Of a DNA stretch of 64,000 bases, positions 1 to 8,420 are shown piece by piece; position 1 is the first letter of the stretch; every line of letters begins with the position of its first letter. The notes below the pieces were generated by a model. That model saw only the letters and a program-made list of their open reading frames with translations, was not told where the DNA came from and did no database searches. The stretch is from Allomuricauda sp. (lineage in GTDB: Bacteria; Bacteroidota; Bacteroidia; Flavobacteriales; Flavobacteriaceae): NCBI RefSeq assembly GCF_013911645.1, contig NZ_JACESV010000004.1, positions 62,001 to 126,000 on the forward strand, given 5' to 3'. The position numbers were made by a program, and so were the translations under genes.

Positions 1-153
1 ATGAATAAAATACAAGGTATTAAGTACAAAGATATTGCAGACCAACTAGGAATCTCTGTAAAAACAGTGGAGTCTCAAATGCGCATAGCTTTCAACAAAA
101 TACGGGAAGCGTTTAAGAAGAACGATCCGTTATTATTTTTACTTTTTAAATAA
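1..153 (+). CDS. ECF sigma factor, C-terminal fragment
   Basis: Only the last 50 codons are inside the window, ending in TAA; the ATG at base 1 is probably an internal methionine. The peptide reads as a sigma-70 region 4 helix-turn-helix: a 'YKDIADQLGISVKTVES' segment followed by a basic helix with 'FNKIREAFKK'. That is the usual C-terminus of the Bacteroidota FecI-like/expansion-family ECF sigma factors, which recognise -35 elements and normally control a FecR anti-sigma factor and a SusC/SusD or TonB receptor pair. None of those partners follows; the next gene points the other way. Family call is firm; the regulon cannot be read from here. Confidence 0.8.
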   Translation: MNKIQGIKYKDIADQLGISVKTVESQMRIAFNKIREAFKKNDPLLFLLFK

Positions 154-399
154 CCATGACAAAGGCTTTATGCATTTCCATGATGTCAATATTGAGGACG
201 ATTTTATGACATTATCCCAATCACGCATATCTTGCTTGGAATCGAAAAATCCATATGAGCATAGTATAATCGTATTTTATGAAGTGATTTAAATGATCTA
301 GGGTAATAAACCAATATCAACCCCAGATTTCCGGTTAATGATTTGCTCTATTAGTTCTAAAATCAGTTAGCCAAGGACAATTTTGAAGTTCCCATAAGT
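154..399. other. Intergenic stretch without recognisable gene
   Basis: Between the sigma factor fragment and the convergent PKD-domain gene there are about 250 AT-rich bases. I see only very short open frames (17 codons or fewer), no FecR-like start and no convincing hairpin followed by a T run. Confidence 0.5.
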
Positions 400-1566
400 C
401 TAGCGAATCATCACCTCCCAATATCGGGTGCGTTTGGAACTGCCATCTGGGCCTTTCACCTCTAGGGTAATAACCGTGCGCATATTTTTGTCCTCAAACC
501 TATAAATTGGGTCTTGTTCCGAGGAGCTATCCCCATTGCCAAAATCCCATGTCCATTGGTCAATTTTTCCAACAGATTCATCTTTAAAGGCCACTATTCC
601 CTTCTCCTCATCAATAACCTCGAACGTCCATGCGGCTTTGATTGGTTCCAGAAACTGGTCTTCCAATGGCATTAATTTAAAGGCGCATAAAAACGAGGCA
701 TTGCTCACCATCCTAACGGTATGGGCAAGATTCGCATGACCTTCCCTATCACCCCCATCAAAGTCCAATATGGACCATGAGAGCCCAATGACCTTATTCT
801 CCCAAAGTTTTGACTTAACAGCTCTTTGAGGTCCGTTGTAGGGTGCATAATCATAAGGTGTGATCCAGCCCTCCAGCTGTAATGTTCCACTTTCGCCGTG
901 TTCAAAATCGAAATCATAAGCGTAGTTGGCCCTAGGAAATTCGGAAATCCATGGTTGACTTCCCCACACCAATACCCATGCATTGTTTACTGGCGGGGTG
1001 TAGATATGGTAATTTTGAGCATGTACTCCGCTAAAATTTAAATGGTTTTCGGTATAGGCATCCGTTTGGGGATCCCACTTCAATTCGTCTTGGTCGTACA
1101 TGGGGTTCTTAATAAAAGGACCACCTGAAAGATCTCCATCCACCACAAGTTCAAATATATCGTTCAAATAACCCTTTGGGTTAAAACGCTCAAAGTCCCA
1201 AAAATCATCATAAGCTTCATATTTAAAATAAATACGGCTCATACCCTTTACCCATCCTATGGTAACCTTTACGTCAAGGTCCTCGGGCGGAATGTCAGCT
1301 CCCATTCCATCTTCTGTATCATTTAACAAATCGGTACCATAAACGTAATCTTCAGGAACTATTTCCCAATCGCTCATATCCCCATCAATTCTTGGCATTT
1401 GGTCTTTAGGGAATTGAAAAATCTGAAATATCCTCCCATCCCTTGAGGTTTTATAAGATGGTGTGGATTGACCCATTGATTCTGATATTGTTCCCAAGAA
1501 ACAGCAAAAGAAAAATATCCATGGCTTGTGGAATATACTGTAATGTAAGTTCTTATGATTTTTCAT
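400..1566 (-). CDS. Secreted PKD-domain protein with carbohydrate-binding-like module
   Basis: A 388-residue exported protein. Residues 1-33 form a Sec signal peptide with an aromatic hydrophobic core and a likely cut after Gln33. The middle (about 45-310) begins 'PRIDGDMSDWEIVPED' and contains 'IFELVVDGDLSGG', a pattern seen in DOMON/CBM9-like beta-sandwich domains that bind sugars or haem. The last 65 residues are a PKD domain with the typical 'WTWDFGNGD' motif. There is no obvious catalytic motif, so a binding or surface role is most likely. It is the last gene of the minus-strand secreted-protein block, about 55 bp after the beta-propeller lipoprotein. The PKD call is firm; the sugar-binding call is inferred from fold-like motifs. 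Confidence 0.7.
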   Translation of the reverse strand: MKNHKNLHYSIFHKPWIFFFCCFLGTISESMGQSTPSYKTSRDGRIFQIFQFPKDQMPRIDGDMSDWEIVPEDYVYGTDLLNDTEDGMGADIPPEDLDVKVTIGWVKGMSRIYFKYEAYDDFWDFERFNPKGYLNDIFELVVDGDLSGGPFIKNPMYDQDELKWDPQTDAYTENHLNFSGVHAQNYHIYTPPVNNAWVLVWGSQPWISEFPRANYAYDFDFEHGESGTLQLEGWITPYDYAPYNGPQRAVKSKLWENKVIGLSWSILDFDGGDREGHANLAHTVRMVSNASFLCAFKLMPLEDQFLEPIKAAWTFEVIDEEKGIVAFKDESVGKIDQWTWDFGNGDSSSEQDPIYRFEDKNMRTVITLEVKGPDGSSKRTRYWEVMIR

Positions 1567-1622
1567 AACCTTTATGTGCTATCTTCTATTTAAAAATTTG
1601 AAAAGAATTTCCATTACATCAT

Positions 1623-2558
1623 TTACTTGTTGATATCAACTTCGTAAACCTTGCCTGCCAACATATCAGGTAGGAGAAGCCGACCTTCGTCTTCCTCCAA
1701 ATAAAAATCCGCGGCAGATTTAAGGCCATCAATCAATACGGTCGATTCTTCAGTTTTTCCATCTATTTTCCAAACTGCACCCGCTGCCCAACTACTTACG
1801 TAATAATCGCCCTTACTATCTTGTTCCACCGCATCAGCACCTCTAAACAGACCTTTAATCGGTGTTAGTTCTCCATCCTTTTTTACTAAAAAATTACCCA
1901 GGAAAAATGCACCCACCATAATATCGCCATTGTTGTCAACCCCTACACCATTCGGGTTCAACATTAGTGGCGAGGTGTTTTGTGCTATGGATACTTGACC
2001 ATCTAGGACTACATGGTAAATACGTCCCAATTGTGGGACAAGTTTTGCTTTTTCACTGTCCAATGGCCACAGTTCGTTATTTTCATCACGCATATATTTG
2101 GTTGCTCCCATATCCGTAACATAAATACCATTGTTCTCAGCATCCACTGCAACATCATTTAAATACAGAACTTCTTCGGGAAAATCTTCTTTATCAATAA
2201 AAATGGTCGCATTGCCATCTTTATCAACTTTCCAGATACGGGTTAAATCCGAAAAGTATAGGTGGTCTTTTAAATGAACAATACCTTTGGGCTCGTTAAA
2301 ACCCTCAGCAAATACTTTTGTGCCATTGGTAGAAACTTCAACTACTTCACCATCACCTTCTTCGCCTCCGTTCATTACAGTTACGTAGTAATTTCCATCA
2401 AACCCTTTTGTAATACTTTCTGGTTTTACCCCGACTTCTACTGGAAATTGAATGTCTGATTGTGAAGTACACCCCGATATCAATACCATCGTAATTGGCA
2501 GTATATAGCGAGTAACTTGGTTTAGGCCAAATCTGGTCAAGAATGACATTTTTTTCAT
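1623..2558 (-). CDS. SMP-30/gluconolactonase-like beta-propeller lipoprotein
   Basis: A 311-residue protein with a lipoprotein signal: hydrophobic segment ending in 'LISGC', lipid Cys at residue 30. The remainder is built of repeated blades such as 'LYFSDLTRIWKVDKDGN', 'GIYVTDMG', 'NPNGVGVDNNGDIMVG' and 'DSKGDYYVSSW', typical of the SMP-30/NHL six-bladed propellers. Members hydrolyse sugar lactones, or merely bind ligands, in the periplasm. The 'LNDVAVD' and 'NPNGVGVD' blades resemble the metal-ligand positions of SMP-30 lactonases, but I cannot confirm the full metal site. It sits 33 bp downstream of a second lactonase-type propeller, suggesting a shared sugar-acid role. Confidence 0.7.
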   Translation of the reverse strand: MKKMSFLTRFGLNQVTRYILPITMVLISGCTSQSDIQFPVEVGVKPESITKGFDGNYYVTVMNGGEEGDGEVVEVSTNGTKVFAEGFNEPKGIVHLKDHLYFSDLTRIWKVDKDGNATIFIDKEDFPEEVLYLNDVAVDAENNGIYVTDMGATKYMRDENNELWPLDSEKAKLVPQLGRIYHVVLDGQVSIAQNTSPLMLNPNGVGVDNNGDIMVGAFFLGNFLVKKDGELTPIKGLFRGADAVEQDSKGDYYVSSWAAGAVWKIDGKTEESTVLIDGLKSAADFYLEEDEGRLLLPDMLAGKVYEVDINK

Positions 2559-2591
2559 TATTGATTGGTTTTTATGATTTAATTTTCATCT

Positions 2592-3734
2592 TCAAATCAC
2601 TGCTACGTCGGCTGCGCAAGGAACGCTCTGAACATCAACAAGTTTAAGTGCACCGGAAGCGGGGTCAATTCGGAAACATTCGACCCGATTGGCATCTTGA
2701 CTTGCTACCAACAAGAAATTACCGGTTGGATCTATGGTAAGGTTACGGGCGTTCGAGTTATCCGCTAGTTGACATCGACCCGAAAAGGTTAATTTGCCAT
2801 TTTCTTTACCTACGTCAAAAATGGCGATACTTTGATGTACCCTGCATATATAATAGTAATATGATCCGTCTGCTGAAAAGCATCCCTCAGCTCCCCAATA
2901 TTCAGATCTGCCTAGATTTTCCGGGTGGTCGCGCGCCACAAAATCTTCTGGATAACAGGACACAGTCTGCACTGGCACGAGTCCTTTGGTATCATCAACA
3001 GAACATACTTCTACAGTTCCATTAAGTTCGCAATTAACATATGCCATTCGCAACGAAGGGTGAAGTTTGATTCCTCGTGGCCCTGAGCCAGATGCTAGTT
3101 TTACATTATCCTTTGGTTCCAACATTCCTGTTTTTGTGTCGAGAATGTACTGATGAACCTGATCCGTACCCAAATCAGTAGCATAGACAATATTTGTTTT
3201 GGGGTCGCCAAGAATGCCATGTGGGTGGGGCATTGATTGACGAACTGGGTCCGGACCCGAACCAGAATGGTCCGGTTTTGATGTGACTTCACTTATCATA
3301 CCTGTATCTGGGTCGAATGGCAGTACAGAGATACCACCCTCCCAATATCTTGTTACTAACAAAAAACGTCCCGTACGATCAAAGGCAGCACATGTATTGC
3401 CCCTACCACCAGTGGACTGCGTAGACACCTTCTCAAGTTCACCATTGGGCTGAATTTTGTATGCTGTTACGAAACCAACGCCTTCACCTACCCCTGTATG
3501 ATGGGAAAGCTCGTGTGTGGCTATTAGAAATTGTCCGTTCGGGTGAATCTCTAACCACGTGGGCGAATCTTGCTTTGTAGTATTGCCCGCTTTAATAAAA
3601 GTACCCTCTGAACTGTTAAAGGAGAATGATGAAATTCCTTCTCCAGGTTTCTTTGACCCCACCCAGGGTAGCTGTCCTGGCTCATATCCCGTATAACTCC
3701 CAACGAAAAGATAGGTTTCTTTGGTTTCCCTCAT
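2592..3734 (-). CDS. Lactonase family beta-propeller (6-phosphogluconolactonase-like)
   Basis: A 380-residue protein of the seven-bladed lactonase family (the Pgl/YbhE type). Signature segments are 'TYLFVGSYTGYEPG' at the start, 'GEGISSFSFNSSEG', 'SPTWLEIHPNGQFLIATHE', 'HPHGILGDPKTNIVYATDLG', 'SGPRGIKLHPSLRMAYVNCE' and 'NARNLTIDPTGNFLLVASQD'. Enzymes of this family hydrolyse 6-phosphogluconolactone or carboxy-cis,cis-muconate lactones. No signal peptide is visible, so it is probably cytoplasmic unless the start lies further upstream. Neighbours are exported sugar-related proteins, so its substrate may be a non-phosphorylated sugar lactone. Family assignment is firm, substrate is not. Confidence 0.78.
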   Translation of the reverse strand: MRETKETYLFVGSYTGYEPGQLPWVGSKKPGEGISSFSFNSSEGTFIKAGNTTKQDSPTWLEIHPNGQFLIATHELSHHTGVGEGVGFVTAYKIQPNGELEKVSTQSTGGRGNTCAAFDRTGRFLLVTRYWEGGISVLPFDPDTGMISEVTSKPDHSGSGPDPVRQSMPHPHGILGDPKTNIVYATDLGTDQVHQYILDTKTGMLEPKDNVKLASGSGPRGIKLHPSLRMAYVNCELNGTVEVCSVDDTKGLVPVQTVSCYPEDFVARDHPENLGRSEYWGAEGCFSADGSYYYYICRVHQSIAIFDVGKENGKLTFSGRCQLADNSNARNLTIDPTGNFLLVASQDANRVECFRIDPASGALKLVDVQSVPCAADVAVI

Positions 3735-3990
3735 TTTCTTATATATAGGTTTAGTGTTACTAAAAATAAATTATCTTCCGATTGCTACATCTTCTCCATT
3801 CCAAATTATAAATCATTGTTACTACATAAGTTTTCATCAAATAGCAGTTATACCAATTCTTGGTTATCCTATTATTCACGTAGGAGACCATTGAAAAAAT
3901 ATTTGTGAAAAATATGTGGCCGATCGAACACGGATAAATACCCAAAGTGAATTTCATCCACTTTACTCTCGGTAACTTATTGTTACAATA
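3735..3990. other. Intergenic gap in the secreted-protein block
   Basis: About 256 AT-rich bases between the lactonase gene and the first ThuA gene. A 65-codon open frame on the minus strand (3760-3957) has unnatural composition and no family resemblance, so I do not call it. The gap suggests that the ThuA gene upstream and the lactonase gene may be separate transcription units. Confidence 0.4.
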
Positions 3991-4938
3991 TCAGCTCTGT
4001 CTCAACAACCAGCGAACAGCATTTTGCTTCAACTTACGGTACATGGGGTTCCAATGTGCAGTAAGAAGGTGACCTGGTGCCAAGTAACAAACCCGTCCTT
4101 TCCCATATTCATATGCCCAAGCTGCAGGAACAGTAGTACCCTGATCTTTACCCTTGTAAGAATAACGAAGACCATCTTCATTCACGGATTCCATAAGGAT
4201 GTGTTCTGGATTTTTGTCGTACTCCATATAATGCTGCTCATCGGTAACCACAAAATCGGTAATCCCCTCCATGATCGGATGGTCTGATCTTTTCACCTTA
4301 ACCTTAAAGGTTCGAATGGGCGGATGGCCCGCATAAGCAGCTCCAAGAACGTCACGAATGTCGGTATTGGTGCTCGCCAGATCCGTAACATTGTGGAAAA
4401 ACAGGACCGAACCACCGTTTTCGACGAAATCACGGACGGCCTTGCCTTGGCTGGGTTGTATCCAGGCCTTCATTTCGCCCGATGTAGGCTCCAGGGGCGG
4501 GTCGCTGACAACAGCGACCTCGTCAATGCCCTTGCCAAAATTATTGTTGAAGGTTGACGGAACCTTTTTGTCGCCTCCGCCAATGGGTCCATTACCTTCG
4601 GGAAAAATGCGGCCGTCGCGATGAATAATAAGCATCTGGTAACCTTGCAGTGTCTCAGCGTTGAGAGATGTGTAGTCGTCAGTCATCTTAACTGATATAC
4701 CCATATCCTTAACAATGTCGCGAGTCAGTGCCGTACGTACTATATCAGCGTTGTGATAGTGATCGCCCATCAGAGCAAATATTGTGGCTTTCTCCAGTGT
4801 TTTCTCCGGAGCTTTCTCCGGTGCCTGGGCACAAGCTATAGGAGAGGCTAATACTACTCCAGCTGTCAATCCTGCCATCGACGAGATGGCTGAGCGTCTC
4901 GTGACATTTTTTTTGGGTAAAGATGATTTTGGTTTCAT
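3991..4938 (-). CDS. ThuA-like domain protein with twin-arginine-like leader
   Basis: A 315-residue exported protein. The N-terminus has 'TRRSAISSMAGLTAG', a twin-arginine-like leader (Arg14-Arg15) with a short hydrophobic region, followed by an 'APEKAPEKTLEK' repeat linker. From about residue 50 it is a ThuA-like, class I glutamine-amidotransferase-like fold: 'ALMGDHYHNADIVRTAL', 'MLIIHRDGRIFPEG', 'AVRDFVENGGSVLFFHNVTD', 'HPIMEGITDFVVTDEQHY' and 'GRVCYLAPGHLLTAHWNP'. ThuA proteins occur in trehalose/disaccharide utilisation operons. A second, shorter paralogue lies at 6329-7135 with a serine hydrolase between. The biochemical activity of such exported versions is not settled. Confidence 0.8.
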   Translation of the reverse strand: MKPKSSLPKKNVTRRSAISSMAGLTAGVVLASPIACAQAPEKAPEKTLEKATIFALMGDHYHNADIVRTALTRDIVKDMGISVKMTDDYTSLNAETLQGYQMLIIHRDGRIFPEGNGPIGGGDKKVPSTFNNNFGKGIDEVAVVSDPPLEPTSGEMKAWIQPSQGKAVRDFVENGGSVLFFHNVTDLASTNTDIRDVLGAAYAGHPPIRTFKVKVKRSDHPIMEGITDFVVTDEQHYMEYDKNPEHILMESVNEDGLRYSYKGKDQGTTVPAAWAYEYGKGRVCYLAPGHLLTAHWNPMYRKLKQNAVRWLLRQS

Positions 4939-5079
4939 ACCAGATATTGTTTTAAGTTATCTAATTTGTTTATGTATTTCCCAGTTTTTGGGCAACTTGC
5001 GTTATTTTAAATATAGAATTACTTTGTTTTTATATATTAATCGGTATTGCGCTGCAATATCCTACAGGGAAAAACGTCT

Positions 5080-6309
5080 TTATTCCTCTCCTATGGAACC
5101 GTGTGTTTGAATTGCTGAAAAAATAAATCTGCGCACAAAATCATGCAGCAAATCGGGTACGAAAAATGTATCCCTCGTAGCATCGGTTGCATCGGCTGTT
5201 GTCACCACTAAAAGATCCAATTCCGGATATACACCAATATATTGTCCACGGTGCCCATAGGCGAAGTACCCGTGTACTTCTTGTTCCCCTCGGGCTGTAT
5301 TCACTTTATCTGGACGTCTACGGACCCAGTTCAGGTATCCGTAACCTTTCTGCCTATCAAATTCTACATGGTATTTCGACGCCTCTTTAACCCAGTCTTC
5401 AGGCATCAATTGTTTATCTTCCCAACGTCCATCACGGAGCAATAGGTAACCGAGGCGTGCCATATCCCTAGCAGTCATGTGGAGGCCGTTTCCTCCTTCT
5501 GGAATACCATCAGGCCCCTTTCTCCATTCACTAATATCAATGCCCAACTGTTCAAAGAGATACTTTTCCGCCATAGTGGAAACATCCGAAACATTCCCAT
5601 CAACACCCTGTTTCGCTTTCCTGTCCAAAATTGCTGTTAGTAAGCTTGGTGCGTAGTTACTGTACTCAAAGGTGGTTCCTGGAGTCAATTTGGGCTCTGC
5701 TTTAAGAAGTAGACCAATATTCATGAATTCCTTTCTGCTTTCCACACCCGAACGGTGCGTCAGCACATTTTTTAGGGTTAAATCCGCCAACTTTGGGTGA
5801 ATCTGATATTCAGGCAGTAAGTCGGCTACACGTTCATCAACACTCTTAATCCATTCTTGTTTTATCGCAACGCCCAATAATGTGGCCACAAATGTTTTGG
5901 TAACCGAAAATATATGATTGTTAGTATCCACAGTTTGCCCGTTGAAGTACGACTCTAACACCAATTGTCCGTTCCTAATTACCAGCAAGCTGTAACCGCT
6001 AGGAAAAAGATGTGGATAGACCTTTTCCGCTATTTTCAATGCTGTGCTGTCCATTTCTACTGCTTCTGGGCTAGCTTCCGACCAAGCGACCGTTGGCCAT
6101 GGCCCCAAAGCTTCTTGCTTTTGTTCCTGAGCAACACCTTTATCAAAACAAATCAAGATTAAAAGGAAACATAGCCCTATATACAATCCCGAACTTCTTG
6201 CGTGATCGGAAGCACCCAAAGGACGATTCTGACAACCATTACGTTTCTTCAGTATTTTCCCAGTTCTATTTTCCTGTATCATCCTTATCCCTTTTTCTTT
6301 TATGGACAT
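5080..6309 (-). CDS. Class C beta-lactamase-like serine hydrolase
   Basis: A 409-residue protein with a basic N-terminus, one hydrophobic segment (about 41-56) and a likely signal cut near 'VAQ|E'. All three motifs of the serine beta-lactamase/DD-peptidase fold are present and well spaced: Ser135-x-x-Lys138 ('FSVTKTF'), Tyr216-Ser-Asn218 ('EYSNYAP') and His353-x-Gly355 ('YGHRGQY'). Family members include esterases, DD-peptidases and 6-aminohexanoate-dimer hydrolase-type enzymes. It is flanked by two ThuA genes on the same strand, so an esterase or amidase acting on a sugar derivative or polysaccharide is as likely as a cell-wall role. Met10 is an alternative start. Confidence 0.8.
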   Translation of the reverse strand: MSIKEKGIRMIQENRTGKILKKRNGCQNRPLGASDHARSSGLYIGLCFLLILICFDKGVAQEQKQEALGPWPTVAWSEASPEAVEMDSTALKIAEKVYPHLFPSGYSLLVIRNGQLVLESYFNGQTVDTNNHIFSVTKTFVATLLGVAIKQEWIKSVDERVADLLPEYQIHPKLADLTLKNVLTHRSGVESRKEFMNIGLLLKAEPKLTPGTTFEYSNYAPSLLTAILDRKAKQGVDGNVSDVSTMAEKYLFEQLGIDISEWRKGPDGIPEGGNGLHMTARDMARLGYLLLRDGRWEDKQLMPEDWVKEASKYHVEFDRQKGYGYLNWVRRRPDKVNTARGEQEVHGYFAYGHRGQYIGVYPELDLLVVTTADATDATRDTFFVPDLLHDFVRRFIFSAIQTHGSIGEE

Positions 6310-6328
6310 GATCTGCCATACTTCTATT

Positions 6329-7135
6329 TTACTTGTCGTCCGATTGCTTCGTTAGCCACCTTAAGGAATTACGAATCAATCTCACCATCATTGGGTGTCC
6401 CAATGCCTCTGGCGTATGTCCTGGAGCCAGATAAACAAACCTGCCCTTTCCTATTTCACGCCACCAACCGGCCGGAGCAGATTTGTTGGCGTCCGAGATA
6501 TTTCTCAATAACAACTGATTTGGTTCTCCGTAGTATTTGCTCATGTGCTGTTCGTCGTAGGTTCTAAAGTCTTCAACGCCAGCTGTAATTGGATGGTTCT
6601 TATCCTCGACTCGAATCATAAACTCCTCGGGCGCCGGATGACCGCCATAGTTTCCTCCAAAAACCTCGTAGTAAAGCCCATCTGGTGGGTAAATACCATG
6701 CGAATTATGCAACGCCAGAAATCCACCTCCGTTATTTACAAAATCGTAGATAGCTTGTTGCTGCTCATCGGTCATCCACATTACCTGCGAGCCACGTTCA
6801 TAACCGTTAGGCCAAATTTGGCCATCCTTTAAGAAAATCAGAAGGTCTACATTCTTTAGGGCTTCTGTTGTAAGTGCCTCGTGATTTTCTATGTAAATTA
6901 CAGGTATGTTCTCAAGCGCCAATGGACCCATCAGACCATTGCGAACATGTACGGGAGAGTGATATCGGTCTCCAATCACCGCTAGAGCATAGGGCCTATC
7001 GGCCGACGAATAAACATCTGAGGTGTTCTGAATCTGAGCGGAGAGCACGGTTGATAGGCTAAACGCCATAGCAAAAAGAATAAGAAATCGAGTGGCTCCC
7101 TTACTTCGTTTTAAAGAAGGTGGTATTGGTTTCAT
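6329..7135 (-). CDS. ThuA-like domain protein, secreted
   Basis: A 268-residue protein with a Sec signal peptide (hydrophobic run about 18-31, cut near 'VLSAQ'). The mature part is a ThuA domain with the same landmarks as the paralogue downstream: 'ALAVIGDRYHSPVHVRNGL', 'LLIFLKDGQIWPNG', 'AIYDFVNNGGGFLALHNSHG', 'HPITAGVEDFRTYDEQHM' and 'GRFVYLAPGHTPEALGHPM'. The conserved Tyr-His and 'DEQH' positions suggest a functional ligand site. It heads the minus-strand block; 190 bp upstream is the insertion sequence, which could have separated it from its original promoter or neighbours. Confidence 0.8.
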   Translation of the reverse strand: MKPIPPSLKRSKGATRFLILFAMAFSLSTVLSAQIQNTSDVYSSADRPYALAVIGDRYHSPVHVRNGLMGPLALENIPVIYIENHEALTTEALKNVDLLIFLKDGQIWPNGYERGSQVMWMTDEQQQAIYDFVNNGGGFLALHNSHGIYPPDGLYYEVFGGNYGGHPAPEEFMIRVEDKNHPITAGVEDFRTYDEQHMSKYYGEPNQLLLRNISDANKSAPAGWWREIGKGRFVYLAPGHTPEALGHPMMVRLIRNSLRWLTKQSDDK

Positions 7136-7325
7136 ACGTTGATAGGTTTTATCATTGGTTATTGGTTAATTTATTATTGTTTATGTGCACTTTTGAAGTT
7201 GATTTTAGTTATGCAATACATAATTTATACTGTATTAAATTGCAAAACCCTTAAGGAATGCTTTAAAAAAAGGCGAAATCTGCACCCATGTGTTTAGAAA
7301 CGATTCAACTAATTCGACATCGAAT

Positions 7326-7328
7326 TCA
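7326..7328. repeat. Left target-site duplication TCA of the IS element
   Basis: TCA here and TCA at 8224-8226 flank the terminal inverted repeats exactly. A 3-bp TNA duplication is characteristic of several IS5-family subgroups. On the minus strand the left copy reads TGA and is the stop codon of the transposase. Confidence 0.75.
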
Positions 7329-8153
7329 TTTAGACTTTTTGATTTTGAACTTTTTCAGTGCCAGCACGATGAAGGAGAGGTAGTTGAACCCTTTCCAGCT
7401 TTCCGTGGTGGTATCGAATCTGTTGAGAAGTGAGCGAAAGCTGTCCATCCATGCATTGGTGCGCTCTATTGCATATCTTTCATTATATAGTTCCTGGTCA
7501 AAATGTTCGTCCCTGTCCACCTTCCCGTTCCTTTTGTTGAAACACACATTGGCATTGATGTCCTTGGCGGCACAGGCCGATCTGAAAACCTTGGAATCAA
7601 AACCTGCATCCGCATTGAGGAACAGACCGTTGACCTCTATCTTGGCATTCTCAAGTGTTGCCGTGACCACCTCGAACTGTACCTCTATGTCATACAGGTC
7701 GTTATGGTTGCCCGCTACGGGCTCCGACATGGCAAGGGGCAATCCCTGCCTGTCGGCCAGGTACAGCGCATTGGTGGTCTTTCTGCGCTTGCGGCCTTGG
7801 CACTCCGCGCCCTGTCCGCCCCTTAGGGCCGGGGTGTGGCTACCGTCAAGGTCCACGCTGGAGAGGTCGAGCCTCTTCCGGTACTTTTCAAGTATGCCCG
7901 TCCAACATCGGTAAAAGGTGCCCGACAGGCACCATTTCCTGAAATGGTAGTAAACGTCCTGCCAGGTCAATGACCTTTCGGCAAAAAGGGAAGTTACGGG
8001 CAAGTATTCCCACTGCACACCTGTCTTCATCTTGTAAAGAACGGCATTGACGATCTCGGAAAGTTCCACCCTCGGGGGAAAACCGCGTCTGGGTACCGGG
8101 ATGTTAGGTACTATTTCCATTTCTATGATATCTTTGTCAAGTACTTTGTACAT
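7326..8153 (-). CDS. IS5-family DDE transposase
   Basis: A 275-residue transposase with an intact reading frame. The N-terminal part holds the DUF4096-like region ('GFPPRVELSEIVNAVLYKMK', 'WQDVYYHFRKWCLSGTF'). The catalytic triad is visible: Asp103 in 'DLDGSH', Asp182 in 'NADAGFDS' and Glu230 in 'YAIERTNAWMDSFR', the last matching the IS5-family Y-x2-R-x3-E signature. Nothing indicates a frameshift, so the element may still be active. The element's own last codon is AAA; the TGA stop lies in the target duplication outside the IS. Confidence 0.92.
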   Translation of the reverse strand: MYKVLDKDIIEMEIVPNIPVPRRGFPPRVELSEIVNAVLYKMKTGVQWEYLPVTSLFAERSLTWQDVYYHFRKWCLSGTFYRCWTGILEKYRKRLDLSSVDLDGSHTPALRGGQGAECQGRKRRKTTNALYLADRQGLPLAMSEPVAGNHNDLYDIEVQFEVVTATLENAKIEVNGLFLNADAGFDSKVFRSACAAKDINANVCFNKRNGKVDRDEHFDQELYNERYAIERTNAWMDSFRSLLNRFDTTTESWKGFNYLSFIVLALKKFKIKKSK

Positions 8154-8223
8154 GGGCTATGGAATTTGGGTGTCGCAACACAAATATCCGTAGCCCTATC
8201 TTTCGATCCAAAAAAAGTCTAAA
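7329..8223 (-). mobile_element. Complete IS5-family insertion sequence, 895 bp
   Basis: The element is bounded by 12-bp perfect terminal inverted repeats, TTTAGACTTTTT at 7329-7340 and its complement at 8212-8223, and by TCA duplications on both sides. It contains one transposase gene filling almost the whole length, with about 70 bp of leader at the right end. It lies between the first gene of the ThuA block and the mobilisable element. Confidence 0.88.
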
Positions 8224-8226
8224 TCA
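8224..8226. repeat. Right target-site duplication TCA of the IS element
   Basis: Matches the TCA at 7326-7328, directly outside the right inverted repeat; consistent with a TNA target. Confidence 0.75.
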
Positions 8227-8246
8227 CTTCAGTATGTTTATTGTTC

Positions 8247-8420
8247 ATGAAAACGATTCGGCAACATTCGGATGACGGTGATATGGTCATAGACATATCT
8301 TCTGTAAATGCAGCCAGATTATCCGATGATGGTTTCAATGCAGAGGTGTTGTTATCGGACGGAAATTGGATAAGGTTGAACTGTCTCTATTCCAAACTCA
8401 AACCGCTTATCCAAAAGTGA
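8247..8420 (+). CDS. Small hypothetical ORF next to the IS element
   Basis: A 57-codon frame, ATG to TGA, beginning about 20 bp outside the right IS boundary. The product is acidic at the start ('QHSDDGDMVIDISS') and ends 'LNCLYSKLKPLIQK', a composition that looks protein-like rather than random. I do not recognise a family. There is no clear ribosome-binding site or promoter. It may be a genuine small gene, or the tail of a gene cut by the IS or by the mobilisable element. Confidence 0.3.
   Translation: MKTIRQHSDDGDMVIDISSVNAARLSDDGFNAEVLLSDGNWIRLNCLYSKLKPLIQK

Noticed and set aside
3760..3957. 65-codon minus-strand frame in the secreted-protein block
   Set aside because: Odd composition rich in Ile/Tyr/Asn, no family, no ribosome-binding site.
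8270..8290. Resemblance of 'attcggatgacgg' to the tRNA-Pro 3' end as an att core
   Set aside because: Only about eight bases match, and the tRNA terminator is intact, so it is not a credible att duplication.
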